The notes: generated by a model not told the origin, from the letters alone. Counted from the stretch's first letter, positions 11,351 to 22,276 are shown. The stretch: DNA of 64,000 bases from Trichobilharzia regenti (GCA_944472135.2 OX235262.1:83178903-83242902), one strand, 5' to 3'. A program made the numbers and translations.

Positions 11351-12480
11351 TAATAAAAGAGATTTATTAATAATAACAGCTTTATTCCAAACAGTATTTG
11401 TGGTACAGGTATGGAATTTTCTGTGTGCATTACAATATTTCATCTAATTACCTCATACATTTTATAAGATTTCACAATCAAAAGGCAACAACCGAAGAAA
11501 AAATATATAAATAAAAAGAACAGCGTTGCGTTTACATTTTAAACAATGCACCACAGGATATGAAATATAAAATTAGTGTGTGATATAAGATGTGAAAAAC
11601 AATATAATAGTAACGGAGAAAGGGAAACAAAAACTAATAGAACTATTTGTTAGAGTGCCGCAGTAAGCTGATCGTGTCATGCCTAACGGATTTCTCATCA
11701 CATAACAGCTGTGCCAGATATGGTATTGTGGAGTTTTTGTACTTGATAGTCCTAGCATATAGCCTCCTACAGCTGCTTCTAGTTCTACCATATGTAATGC
11801 AAGGAGACAGCTGCCTGTAGAGAGGATGCTCGGAGTCTGACAATATAGTATTCGCTAGTTTCTTACATGATATAATATGTCTATCCACAATAGTGTTAAC
11901 CAGTGGGTTTAACGATATCCCACTTGCCCTACTAACAGCTTTTAGTGTCCTTCTCAGCAAAGCAAAGTCTTTCTTAATTAATCCAGGAAAGATTAATGGG
12001 GAGCAGTAAAGAGGGATGGGTAGAATACAAGAATTGACAAACTGAGAAAGCAAAGACTGCCTAAACTTCCTAGTGTAGAACGTTAAGCGAAACATCTTCC
12101 TAGTAACTAGCAAGATATGGGAGGACCAGGAAAGATCAGAGGAAATACTCAGTCCAAGGTACTTGACATTAGATGTATTTTCAACCTCTGTGCCATCAAT
12201 GATAGTGGGACCATGTGAGCTAGCTAGTTGTTGTAGGTCACTTTTTCGTCTGAAAGTGAAATTGACTACCTGACATTTGGACGGATTTAGCTTAAGACCG
12301 TTTGAAGAGGACCACTGACCAATTTCCAACAGAAAGTTATTTAATTTGGAACAATCTGACTTAGAGTTGACGGGCATAGAAACAGAGAGGTTATCAGCAT
12401 GCTTAACAAAAGTGGTTACATCAGAGTGGGGCAAGTCATGTAAGAAAAAAGAAAACGGAAAAAGAGAAAGAGGAGAAAAT
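11351..12480 (-). mobile_element. CR1-like LINE, 5'-truncated, inserted in an old RTE copy
   Basis: On the minus strand this holds the 3' half of a reverse transcriptase ORF and its 3' untranslated region. The 3' end (11351-11420) reads AAATTCCATACCTGTACCAC, then GGAATAAAGCTG and a short AT-rich repeat. The same tail is found in SINE-C. The insertion splits an RTE remnant, since RTE sequence lies on both sides (10745-11350 and 12484-12605). I could not define a convincing target-site duplication. Confidence 0.8.
11643..12434 (-). CDS. CR1-like reverse transcriptase fragment (263 codons, catalytic site mutated)
   Basis: An open frame runs from just before the catalytic box to the natural stop. 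It has LHDLPHSD upstream, then KHADNL (residues 11-16) where KYADDL is expected, so both Tyr and the second catalytic Asp are changed. The thumb motifs LNPSKCQVVNF and YLGLSISSDLSWS follow, then the C-terminal connection (CSPLIFPGL, LLRRTLKAVSRA). The reading frame is intact across 263 codons but the enzyme would be inactive. The chosen Met is only the first in the open stretch; homology extends about 15 codons upstream to the truncation. Confidence 0.8.
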   Translation of the reverse strand: MPHSDVTTFVKHADNLSVSMPVNSKSDCSKLNNFLLEIGQWSSSNGLKLNPSKCQVVNFTFRRKSDLQQLASSHGPTIIDGTEVENTSNVKYLGLSISSDLSWSSHILLVTRKMFRLTFYTRKFRQSLLSQFVNSCILPIPLYCSPLIFPGLIKKDFALLRRTLKAVSRASGISLNPLVNTIVDRHIISCKKLANTILSDSEHPLYRQLSPCITYGRTRSSCRRLYARTIKYKNSTIPYLAQLLCDEKSVRHDTISLLRHSNK

Positions 12481-12483
12481 GAA

Positions 12484-12605
12484 AGTTTGTCAACATTTGT
12501 ACAACCAGTTGAAAGTGACAGGAGAACTGAGAACGATGTAGATCTGCCGCTTCAGCCTTATTTCCCGCTCTGAACGCAAGCAATGAATAATAACAATAAA
12601 TTCAC
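12484..12605 (+). pseudogene. Old RTE-clade LINE remnant, right part (3' end)
   Basis: This is the continuation of the 10745-11350 remnant past the CR1-like insertion. It aligns with the last ~110 bp of RTE copies (…AGGAGAACTGAGAACGATGT…, CTTCAGCCTTATTTCCC) and ends in an AATAATAACAATAA tail like the other RTE copies. Confidence 0.6.
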
Positions 12606-15007
12606 CCTGGCTATATTAATAATAAATTATATTTCTTCAACCTCAGCGTAGAGTCACGTTAAGTTACGACCAGAAACATATGGGGAAATTGTTATACTTG
12701 TGTTTTAACATATTCATTTGTGCTAAATTTATCTTCTATCCACTTCCAAAGGTAGAACAAAGTGAACTTTTACTGCTAACTACACTCACAGATACTCAAA
12801 GCATAGCGATATTATGCCAGAACTATGCACTATAGATTCCGACATATTTGACTGACAAAAAGAGGTAACTATATTTTCGCTTCAGATTTCCTACTTATTC
12901 ATAAAATCAATAAAACAAGCTAACTCACACTCCTTCTAGATTAACAACGCATGTAAAGCAGTATGAACACTGAACGCTGGTTCATTGACCTTGGTCGCCA
13001 TTGGCGGGCAACTCGAAGGCGCGAATGGTTCGATCGTGTACAATTTGGAAGAAGACGAAACAATACGAATAAAAGTACATTATATTTACTGTAAAACATT
13101 TGTTCACAGACTATTTACTAACCTAGATTTTATCTGCCAAACAATACAACTTCTTTCTTATAAGTACTGGTGTTTTGGAATTAAAGTCGAGAATCAGTGG
13201 TAATAATTATCGGTTCGGAGCGTCTTCACAAATAACAGGAACTTAGGGTTAAGTTCCTTGACAACGCATCTACCTTAAAACTGTCCAGATGATAAAAATC
13301 TGTTATACAAAAGCTGATAGATAGCATGAGAAAATTTTTTTATTTATAAAGCAGTTTGAAACAATATTAGACAGCAAATTCGGACTAAAATTGATCATAC
13401 TGACTTCTCCAACAAAGTATGTTTAGGAAAGCATACTTTAAAATAGAAACTTTGTAGCAATAATTGGTGCGACCAAAAATAGAATTGGACTTCCTGAAAT
13501 GTTTAAAAAAACATAATTTACAATTAGTAGAAATCGAGAAACATGCTTTTAAATTAAACCTAGTCGATATTTCCACAAATTAATTATATTTACTGTTGAA
13601 TGGATTAAAAGATATATATATATTTCCCATCTTACATAGATCTTTATAATGAACGACCGAATTGTAGAAAATTAAGTAACTAGTATTCAAGCTTCATCCG
13701 GTAAGTTCAAGGCATTCATAACTCCACCACTTATGAACAATAGACAGCGAGGCAATTCACCTGAGATTCTTCCATATTCAAAATCCAGAGCCTTGAGTTT
13801 ATGTGTGGCAGCCAAAGAAGCTAACCATTTTGTCAGACAATTTTAAGGAAAGCAGTCCTGAGCTTGATTCAGTTAGGCTGTGATCATCTAGCCTTTTATT
13901 TGAGGACATTTGATATGGACGGATCTTCTGGTGTTCATAATTATACCTACAAGTGAAAAGCTATACCTTGAATTATTTTTTGGTCTCATTACTTAAATAA
14001 AACTTTGTTAATAACAAATATTAAAGTGTTTTGACGTTAAAGTATCCTGTCAAGAAGATAGTGAAACTAAAACTACTAAAGCAAAACATATAATTCATGG
14101 AAACTCACCAAAGTTCTTGGCAGGTGAAGATGCTGTGAATAACAGTTAAACAGCGGTTTATTATTATACTGATTCAATCATTTTAAAAATTACAATTTAC
14201 AGTTTACAAGATTAATATGAGAAAAATCCTCTGAATAAAACTATACGCTACTGATGGAGAAGAGTGAATATATACTAATCATATTCACTAGTAGTGTTTA
14301 CTATCCCAATCGAAGTGATCTAAACACCAAATCATAGACGGTGTACTCAGCTTGACTCATCTCACAGAACCGAATCAGTTTAAATCATCTGAATTGTTGC
14401 TGGCTACTAAGGTGAGCTGATAACGCCATAAATCCTTTGAAGTATCTCAGGTCTTAGCGCATGAACCTATCTTACTACTGGGTTTTACATAGGGTAATCC
14501 GACATGCACAATCAAAATTAGAGAAACATTAGAGAAAGAACCTAAATAAAATTCCGTTTTTGACATTTTCCTAATTACCGCCGCCACAGATATAAACACA
14601 AATATAGCTGCATCTTCCTTCCACTTTGACAATATCTTCTGAAAAATAAGTTTGACTGAGACGAATGTTTGACTTATTATTTCTTGTAGATACATATCTC
14701 ATCAGAACTTATCGGACAGTAGCAACCTTGACGCACTTTTCGATTAGCACGCTACATTTACTCAGTTACATAAAACTCTTATTTCTGTGGAATTTCTTGC
14801 CAAGAAGTTGTGGAACTTATTGCAATTATTTGTCCTTCAAACACTGAATCTGTGGATATTATCTTGTTGACCGATAATACCTATAACTACCTGCTTGCCA
14901 TTTTGTGACTGTCTAACACTCACTAATATCGATAATCGTGTATATAGATGGATTTACATGTCTAAGCTGGCACGAGTCAGTGAGTTTATGATTTTGGTAT
15001 TATTTTT
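12606..15007. other. 2.4 kb without a recognised gene
   Basis: Several frames of 60-96 codons occur on both strands without domain motifs. A segment at about 14290-14415 shares patches (CTAAACACC, then GGTGTAC, CTCACAGA-CCGAATCA) with 50380-50510, suggesting an old repeat. The 96-codon frame at 14895-15185 runs into the RTE fragment that starts at 15008 and is not a gene. Confidence 0.4.
14290..14415. repeat. Old dispersed repeat shared with 50380-50510
   Basis: See the patches CTAAACACC, GGTGTAC and CTCACAGAACCGAATCAG. Unknown family. Confidence 0.4.
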
Positions 15008-15505
15008 GTGGAGGTCAGCAGCAATCAGAATCAAAAAATGGGATCCGGATATTCAACTCCAATGTGAAGTCAGTGCTACTATACGGATCAGAGAATTGGC
15101 GCGTCATGGAGAACACCTCAAACAAACTACAGACCTTCATCAACAGCTGTCTTCGCTCACTACTCAAGATCAGATGGCCGGCTAGAAAAGATCAGCAATT
15201 GTAAGAGATATCTGGGAGCAAACCAACCAAGAACCGATTGTGGAGCAAATATGCAGGAAGAAATGGCCATACTCTGAGAAAACCATCAAGTGACATCACT
15301 AGACAAGCTCTCGAGTGGAACTCGAAATGGAAACGGCGAGTTGGTCGTCAGCGAAAGGGTGTCTTGGAGAAAGTCCTCTGAAGCGGAGATGAATGCATGT
15401 GAGCAGACATGGAGCCAGGTGAATACTCTATCAGAAAACCGATAGCAATGGAGACGTGCGGCTGAAACCCCATGTTCCTTAAGGAATTAAAGGAAATAAT
15501 AATGA
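15008..15505 (+). mobile_element. RTE-clade LINE, 3' fragment
   Basis: It begins inside the reverse transcriptase at TTGTGGAGGTCAGCAGCAAT and runs to the 3' end with GCTGAAACCCCATGTTCC and an AATAATAATG tail. It matches the last ~500 bp of the copies at 15.6 and 24.7 kb, with many frame breaks. It uses the CAAGCTCTCGAGTGG form (subfamily 1, no ATTG insert). The copy is 5'-truncated and dead. Confidence 0.8.
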
Positions 15506-15579
15506 CAATTAGGACTCATCGGTTTCCTTCAGATTTGTACAATCTAACAATTAACTTATTCTTTTCCGATCAATATCTA

Positions 15580-16794
15580 AGAATCAAACAAGCCCTAGAT
15601 GAAAAACTTCGTCCGGAACAGGCTGGATTCAGGAGAAACAAATCATGTATTGATCAAATCGCCACTCTACGGATCATCATTGAACAAAGATTGGAATGGC
15701 AGTCACCTCTCTATCTCAACTTCATCGACTTTGAAAAGGCCTTCGACAGCGTCGATCGAGAGGTCATTTGGCAACTACTTCGCTACTACGGGGTCCCATC
15801 GACAATTATACACCTCATCCAACAGTTATACGACAATGATGCATGCCAAGTAATCCACAACGGGAAACTTACGGAAGCCTTCGAAGTGAGGACGGGAGTG
15901 AGGCAAGGCTGTCTACTATCACCAATGATCTTCCTGATTGCAATTGATTGGATAATGCGACAGACAACGGCAACCAACGAGGGAACAGGCATAAAATGGA
16001 CTGACACAAAAGACTTGGAGGATCTGGATTTCGCCGATGATATATGTCTGATTTCCCATAAACTGGAAGATATGCAAGTGAAAAGTAACAAGTTGGCAGA
16101 AGAAGCATCAAAGATAGGACTTCAAGTGAACATAGATAAAACAGAGATAATGAAGATTCCTAGCCAAAATCAACAACACCAACAGACCACAATAAGCATA
16201 AATGGGAAGAACCTGAAAGAAACAACCTCCTTCACCTACCTGGGAAGCATCGTCTCAACTACAGGCGGAACTGACGAGGACATCAAAGCCAGAATCGGAA
16301 AAGCAAGACAAGCTTTCATTACTCTCAAATCTGTGTGGAGGTCAACAGCACTCAGTATCAAAAATAAGATCCGGATTTTCAACTCCAATGTGAAGTCAGT
16401 GCTACTATACGGATCAGAGACTTGGCGAGTCATAAAGAGCATCTCAAACAAACTTCAAACCTTCATTAACAACTGTCTCCGCTCAATACTCAAGATCAGA
16501 TGGCCAGAAAAGATCAGCAACAGGGATCTCTGGGAGCGAACCAATCAGGAACCGATTGTGAAACAAATAGGCAGAAAGAAATGGAGATGGATTGGCCATA
16601 CGCTGAGGAAACCATCAAGTGACATCACTAGACAAGCCATTGCTCGAGTGGAACCCGAAAGGGAGGCGGCGAGTTGGTCGTCCAAGGGTGACTTGGAGGA
16701 GGTCATGCGAGGAGGAGATGAAAGCATGCGGACAGACTTGGAGAAGGGTGAAAAAGTTGTCAGAAAACCGAAGTCAATGGAGGTGCGCAGCTGA
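15580..16794 (+). CDS. RTE reverse transcriptase, long open frame with a late frameshift
   Basis: The open frame starts upstream in flanking DNA (Met at 15472); the element's own sequence begins about residue 37. Motifs (numbered from that Met): FIDFEKAFD at 84-92, [11 protein letters not shown] at 141-151 and the catalytic FADD at 187-190. YLGSIVST and the C-terminal GSETWRV and KKWRWIGH segments follow. After SDITRQA a 4-bp ATTG insertion (near 16639) changes the frame relative to the 24.7-kb copy, so the true C-terminus (…[13 protein letters not shown]…) is read in another frame at 16619-16819. Catalytic residues are intact but endonuclease and N-terminus are absent, so it is not autonomous. 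Confidence 0.85.
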   Translation, partial: RIKQALDEKLRPEQAGFRRNKSCIDQIATLRIIIEQRLEWQSPLYLNFIDFEKAFDSVDREVIWQLLRYYGVPSTIIHLIQQLYDNDACQVIHNGKLTEAFEVRTGVRQGCLLSPMIFLIAIDWIMRQTTATNEGTGIKWTDTKDLEDLDFADDICLISHKLEDMQVKSNKLAEEASKIGLQVNIDKTEIMKIPSQNQQHQQTTISINGKNLKETTSFTYLGSIVSTTGGTDEDIKARIGKARQAFITLKSVWRSTALSIKNKIRIFNSNVKSVLLYGSETWRVIKSISNKLQTFINNCLRSILKIRWPEKISNRDLWERTNQEPIVKQIGRKKWRWIGHTLRKPSSDITRQAIARVEPEREAASWSSKGDLEEVMRGGDESMRTDLEKGEKVVRKPKSMEVRS

Positions 16795-16842
16795 AGCCCT
16801 ATGTTCCTCTAGGAACTAAAGGATACAATAATAATAATAATA
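15580..16842 (+). mobile_element. RTE-clade LINE, 5'-truncated (reverse transcriptase to 3' end)
   Basis: Homology with the 24.7-27.3 kb copy starts at AGAATCAAACAAGCCCTAGA (about 15580) and runs to the 3' tail (GCTGAAGCCCTATGTTCCTC, then (AAT)n to about 16842). The endonuclease is missing. The short trinucleotide tail and the 3' mini-hairpin GTTCC…GGAAC fit the RTE clade (SR2/SjR2-like elements in schistosomes). I found no clear target-site duplication. Confidence 0.88.
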
Positions 16843-17464
16843 ATGCGATTTATCTATTAATGTTTCATGAAGAATTCAACGAAGCTTTTAGATTTTAGTC
16901 AATTGAGATGAAAATAGTTTCACCTTTTCCAATATTTTCAAAGGTAGCTCTGAATGAACCGCCCTATTTAAACAAAAAACGCAAGCTTTTTATGTGATAT
17001 CACAAATAATACAGCCTCAAATACTGAACAAATAGTAACAAAATATCATAAAGTTGTTATTTAAAAGGAAAACTGAATTCATCTTACATTTGACTCCTTT
17101 CTTTCCACTTTGTGATGCTATTTTAAAAATGTAGAAAGTTAGGCTTTAAAATACTTGATTAATAGTTTATAGAAAAAAGTACAAATTCAATATCGAATTG
17201 TTGATACTAACCTAGTGTTCTTATGAAACGATAAATGGACTACTTAAATTACTTTCAGTCAGCATATTGAGGATTTCAACGAAAAGCGGACGATAAGAAT
17301 CTCTATAAGGAAGGAAGTATTATCTGGGCTTTTTAAGGCAATGTCTTGAGTGAAACCTACGCAGTAGGTTTGGTGTATTTTCATGTAGCACTTTGCCAGT
17401 TGAACAAAAAAATTTACCATCAATGACCACCCTTATTTAATCTTCACATTCAGTGTATACTTTG
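16843..17464. other. No recognised feature
   Basis: AT-rich sequence without long frames or recognisable repeats. Confidence 0.5.
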
Positions 17465-17600
17465 TGAACTTGGACGAAACAGCTGTCCAGTACTTCCAGG
17501 TGGTTTTCCAATGGTTCTCTAACCAATGTCAGCTCATAATGAAATCCTGTAACCAATCAACAGAATCCCTACAAACCAAGACTTGAATAAAAAATTCTAC
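17465..17600 (+). mobile_element. HH-SINE 3' fragment with the 3' half of a hammerhead
   Basis: It begins near AACTTGGACGAAACAGCTG, the canonical GAAA plus stem III of the HH-SINE hammerhead, followed by TCCAGTACT (cleavage site and stem I strand). The arm then reads GGTTTTCCAATGGTTCTCTAAC. The tRNA-like head and the CUGANGA half are missing. Confidence 0.65.
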
Positions 17601-18411
17601 GAGCTGCATACGGGTTAGTATGTAACTTTCATAAAGTCGAGTTGTTGAGCAAGCCATGAATATGTATTATAGTTTCTCTTACATATACATTCATTGTTAA
17701 GCAGAGATAACAAGGCAGTTGTTTCATAATTCTTGGTTTCTTTTCTATCTAATACCTCTCATTAAAATTCGGTAAGGCCTCACACCGTCAACCTACATGC
17801 AAAGATCTAAGGAGACATCGTATCTTGCCACTGATAGAAACTATTTATAAGATTTCAACGAGAATCATGTCATCCACAAGATTTGTTCAATTTGCACTTA
17901 CATCGTCTATCTCGTTTCTTGTCAGCTACAAAAAACCAAGAACAAAATAGTCAGTATTATAGAATTGATCGCAATGAGTATTAGCAAATACAAAACAAAA
18001 AATATACCTCACCAATGAAACCATAGTTTATTATCTGTGTGAGAACTACTTTTTAAGAACTTATACACAATACACGTAAAATTAGGAGGTTGGCGGACGC
18101 TAAAGTTATGTTAGTTTGAAAAAGATGGGGGTTAACCCACTAGAATGAGAGTTGTGCTGTGAGAAATGTTATCAGACAGGTGTTTTGCGTTCCAGTAACT
18201 TACTGGACATTAGCAATCGAAGTCGCCAGGTAATGTGGTATGTTTTGTTGACAATCTATTTCAAATGATATGATGTAAATCTTCAACAAAGTTTCCTTAA
18301 ATATAAGATGTTAAATCAAGAGATTCTGACACGTTAAATGTGCTCTTGTGGAAAAACCATTCAACGTATTATGCTGTTTTATTTGATTATTAAGAAAACA
18401 TAAATAAAACC
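17601..18411. other. No recognised feature
   Basis: AT-rich; no long frames or repeats recognised. Confidence 0.5.
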
Positions 18412-19410
18412 CATTCAGAAAACATGGACCTCAACAGTCATCATTCCATATAGAGAAGAGACGTCAGACGATATCAGAAGAGTACTCAATCAGCTCGACA
18501 TTAGAGTTTTCTTCATAACACCATACACACTACGAAAAAAACCTGTCCATATAAAAGATCAAATCCCTAAAGATTCTCTATCTAACTGTGCCTATAAAAT
18601 AAAATGCTTCGGATGTGATGCGATCTACATCAGACAAACATCTCGAGAAATCAAAATCAGAAGAAATAAACACCGTAGAGCATCTATTCGACCACCGAAA
18701 AATCCAGTTGAACTAGAAAAGCTTGAAAAATCATCAGCCATAGCTTGTCTACACACTACAGAATCAGGCCACAAAATTGATTCAGACAATATTGAAATCA
18801 TCCAGAAAAAGCATTTCAGAAATCACAAATAACGTCTAATATCAGAAGAACCTCATATCAAATGGAATCCAAATTGCCTGAATAGGGATGATGAACTAAA
18901 ACAGAATTTGACCTGGTTACAACACCGCCCTACCCTCACCCATTAAGTGACAAAATCAGCACGAATGTGATTAGCAAGTTCACTATGTAAACCCACACTG
19001 CTTTTATAATGTCACACACTGATCAAATGCAACAATCTACACTTGGTTTTGTTATCTTTACCAAATGACCAACTTGAAAACAACAAAAAAACGATCCCAG
19101 ACAGACGAACGATTATCAAGTGAGTAGACTTTGTTCTGATATCATAACAGATGTACTAAAACCTTTGTTATTTGGTTTAGTGACCATTTTTATTTTGACT
19201 TTCAGTGTGTCCCTTTAACCTGGCCTAAGTAGTCTGTTTTCTCACCTCTTAACTCTTTGTTATATATAAGCTAAGTGGATTTTTTAAATTCCAGTTTAAT
19301 AATACTTTGATAAAGCTATCAGTCGCATCAAATAGCGAAACGTCAGTAAAACCAACAATATCGTTTTGTTTTTCATTCATTGGGAAATACAAGAAAACCT
19401 TCATCATAAA
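18412..19410 (+). mobile_element. PLE-B: Penelope-like element, 3' part (GIY-YIG and tail)
   Basis: It begins at CAGAAAACATGGACCTCAAC, in the linker of the PLE protein. With frame breaks it reads the GIY-YIG region (CFGCDAIYIRQTSREIK, where YIGQT is expected) and …LEKLEKSSAIACLHTTESGHKIDSDN… to a stop near 18833. Downstream untranslated sequence to about 19410 matches the tail of the copy at 38520-39985 (TTATTTGGTTTAGTGA, AATATCGTTTTG). Relic copy. Confidence 0.8.
19304..19350 (+). ncRNA. Hammerhead-like relic in the PLE-B tail
   Basis: TTGATAA stands where CUGANGA is expected. A 5-bp stem GCTAT/ATAGC corresponds to stem II, then GAAACGTC (core, minimal stem III, cleavage site). AGTA after the site can pair with TACT before the core. 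Two core positions are mutated, so it is probably inactive. Hammerheads with very short stem III are known from Penelope-like elements. Confidence 0.4.
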
Positions 19411-19507
19411 TAAAAGACTGTTATTGTATTATTTGACAATCTTATTAAAACTTCAAAATGTATGTTGTATGTACCCATCAAACAACACTCCATTTTGATG
19501 TAGCTAT

Positions 19508-19676
19508 GTTCTCTCAGATGGACGGTTTATTTGCAAAATCTTCATTGCCCCACCAGTAAACATCTTCAGCTCATTCTTCAATTTTAAAAAGCTTATTACA
19601 AATTGAAGAATGAGCTGAAGATATTTGCCTAGTAAGGCAATGAAAGCTCCGCAAATAAACCATCCAGCTCAAAGAA
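19508..19676. repeat. Inverted repeat of a PLE-C terminal segment (arms 19508-19584 and 19600-19676)
   Basis: The two ~77-bp arms are reverse complements apart from scattered differences, joined by a 15-bp spacer. The inner parts (CATCTTCAGCTCATTCTTCA against TGAAGAATGAGCTGAAGATA) are nearly perfect. The right arm, read forward, is the same segment as at 35755-35850, downstream of PLE-C coding sequence. This is a tail-to-tail pair of PLE-C ends. Confidence 0.75.
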
Positions 19677-20208
19677 CACAAACACACATCACAATTATCC
19701 ACCTGAGCTACAAATCTTCTCCATCACATCTAAATCTTATGTGTGGAGCGCTGCATTAACCGGCTGAAATATAGTTTTATGAATACTTCCGCAAATATTT
19801 AACCTTTACAAGTGCATATTGGAAGGTAACTAATGAAATTTGCTCTACGGTATTAAAATCATATTTCCCAAATGTGACCACCAAACTGATCAGTTAGTAA
19901 TCATGTTAATCAGTTAGGATGGAGTGGAATATTAGAACAAATTGTCTCCGATTCTTACCAGGTTTGGGTTTTGGTTTTTGAGCTGTTAAACAGTCATGTG
20001 AAAATATTTTTCATAAAAGTTTATGAATTTTCCATCATATTTTATAAGTACATAAATAAAATTATTAGCTGACATAAATACTTCACAGAAAGTAATGTTT
20101 ACACTGTACTGCCTGTAGTGAAATTAAATCAAATTTACTATTTTCGAGTTAAAACTACTGGTTGATATGAGTAGTATCTAAGACCTAATATCAACCAGTA
20201 AGTAATAT
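19677..20208. other. No recognised feature
   Basis: AT-rich, no recognised gene or repeat. Confidence 0.45.
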
Positions 20209-20741
20209 GTAGCGTCAATCCACGAAATTACTTTGTAACAACAGAAGACAAGGGCCAGGCAACAGATTGTTTATTGCGAAAATCAAGAGGCATTGATAGA
20301 CTTTTATGTACATTATCGTTAGCGTTATTGTCAGAGGAGAAGCAACGGCTTCTGATTGGTTGTTTTCTTACTGAAGGTTATCCTGTACTGCTTGTGACCG
20401 ATTCTCAGAAAGTTAAGCCATATATCTGCAAATCGTATATGCACATGCTACGTCTGCTGTGATTGGCTGGTGACTTTCCCAAGGTTAAGCTTTCTTATTG
20501 TTTTTTCTCATGACCCTGATTCGGAAGGTAAACATTGACGTAAAATGCTGTCTACAATTTCGGCTAGAAAAAACAGATATCACCACAACTTTAGATGGTA
20601 AGGGCTATAAATACAATCACCAAAGAGTGCTCACAGAAGCATATTTTTTCACCCTTGAAACTGACGATAATGCAAACTTTTTTCGATTGGTACAATGATT
20701 GGTTAAATGTATTAAGATACACTGCGTCAGTGTTTCTCTCT
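20209..20741 (+). promoter_or_regulatory. Promoter-like block, possible solo LTR
   Basis: The block is less AT-rich than its flanks. It holds two CCAAT-like elements (GATTGGTTG near 20356, GATTGGCTGG near 20461) and a good TATA box (GGCTATAAATAC near 20604-20615) in the right order. A TG dinucleotide near 20209 and an AATAAA-like signal beyond the later SINE insertion would fit an LTR. I could not find a second copy or a target duplication, so the LTR reading is a guess. Confidence 0.25.
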
Positions 20742-20750
20742 GAGCAAATA

Positions 20751-20986
20751 TCATTTTTATTCCTTTACGTTCCCAGTGGAACATAGGGCTCTAAGCTAGA
20801 GGCTTGAAGTTTTGGTAGCAGAGGTGTAGAGTCTTACGGAATGGGATTGCTAGCCTCGTGCCCAACCTTTTCTCTTTACCAGTCTTATCACTGGCTTAGC
20901 GAAGTAAAAGAGTGCGTCGGCCGGGGATCGAACCCCGAACCGCTTGCGTGGTTGGCGAGCATTCTACCGCTGTGCCACCGACGCAA
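20751..20986 (-). mobile_element. SINE-R copy with target-site duplication
   Basis: On the minus strand: tRNA-like head with acceptor-stem-like GCGTCGGTGGCACAGCGGTA, B box GGTTCGATCCC, matching CCGGCCGACGC, family body, and tail GAGCCCTATGTTCCACTGGG with GGAACGTAAAGGAATAA. It is flanked by GAGCAAATA at 20742-20750 and 20987-20995, a 9-bp target duplication. The open frame at 20912-21106 is an antisense reading. Confidence 0.85.
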
Positions 20987-20995
20987 GAGCAAATA

Positions 20996-21424
20996 AATAA
21001 TATGTTATATTTTTTTATTAAATCAGCCCTACCACATATCTATTTTTTAGGAAAATCTTCTGAAAATGGTTCAAATAAGGCATGTACAGTATTCAAATAC
21101 GGTTGAAAGACTCACTTGGCTTTGGTGTTTCCTTTTTCTCTTCTATAAGCGTAGAAAAACAAAACGGTTTATAAGAAAAAGTGAACTCACAAATTAATTT
21201 TTTTATCATACATTGGCAACTATTTTGTGTGCAACGGTAAACTGTACAACCAACGTGATATTTGAAATCATACGCACACATAATTTATTAACTTTTGTTA
21301 TAGTCATCCCTTAAAACAGACTTACACGAGAAAAACAAATGATACAGTTTGAAGAATGTCAATAAACTAAAACTTCTGCTTTCATTGTGGACAAAATAAT
21401 TATATCAGCGGTCGAAAGACCTTG
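20996..21424. other. No recognised feature
   Basis: AT-rich; short chance frames only. Confidence 0.5.
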
Positions 21425-21560
21425 CATAGTTTACTAGTTCTCTAGTTTTCCAGCCAGTTGTAAGCCTAGAAACAGAGCCAAGGCTGGGCTTGAGGCTGGC
21501 AACTCTACCTCGAAAAATCAGTTCAGTCGCTAAAGAAACTTGAAAGCACATGAAAAATAT
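21425..21560 (+). mobile_element. SINE-R body fragment
   Basis: CCAGCCAGTTGTAAGCC, GGGCTTGAGGCTGGCAAC and CTAAAGAAACTTGAAAGC align with the SINE-R body. Both the tRNA-like head and the RTE-like tail are missing or unrecognisable. Confidence 0.5.
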
Positions 21561-21698
21561 TTAAAAAAAGCAAGACTCTTCTAATAGTGTATAACACGAA
21601 GACGTTCTGATGTGGACTCACTAAGTTTGTTTCTGATTATTTCTTTCCTTATCGCTCCATATATACTTTGAATTACTTTGTATTTTCAGTTGTTTTAT

Positions 21699-22260
21699 AT
21701 TATTATTATTTTTTCTTTTAATTCCTAGAAGAACATAGGGCTTCAGCCTCACGTCTCCATTGCTTTCGGTTCTCTGATAGAGTATTCACCCGGCTCCAAG
21801 TCTGCCCACATGCATTCATCTCCTCTTCACATGACATCCTCCAAGTCACCCTCACACTGACGACCAACTCGCCGCTTCCGTTTTGGGTTCCACCCGAGGG
21901 CTTGTCTAGTGATGTCACTCACTATTGGTTTCCTCAGAGTATGGCCAATCCATCTCCATTTCTTCCTGCTTATTTGTTCCACAATCGGTTCTTGGTTGGT
22001 TTGCTCCCAGATATCTCTTACAATTGCTGATCTTTTCTAGCCGGCCATCTGATCTTGAGTATTGAGCGAAGACAGCTGTTGATGAAGGTCTGTAGTTTGT
22101 TCGAAGGGCTCTTTATGACGCGCCAAGTCACTGATCCATATAGTGAGTAGCACTGACTTCACATTGGAATTGAAAATCCAGATCTTATTTTTGATGCTGA
22201 GTTCTGTTAATCTCCACACAGACTTGTGGGTAATGAAAGCCTGCCTTGCTTTCCCGATAC
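21699..22260 (-). mobile_element. RTE-clade LINE, 3' fragment (subfamily 1)
   Basis: The minus strand runs from the reverse transcriptase thumb (ATCGGGAAAGCAAGGCAGG) to the 3' end (GCTGAAGCCCTATGTTCTTC, (AAT)n). Short frames at 21718-21918 and 22037-22219 carry pieces of the C-terminus ([37 protein letters not shown]). Flanks TTCAGTTGTTTTAT (21685-21698) and ATCAGTTATTTAT (22263-22275) look like an imperfect target duplication. Dead copy. Confidence 0.8.
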
Positions 22261-22276
22261 TTATCAGTTATTTATG

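Noticed and set aside
12346..12573. 75-codon plus-strand frame
   Set aside because: It is the antisense reading of the CR1-like RT plus adjoining RTE remnant.
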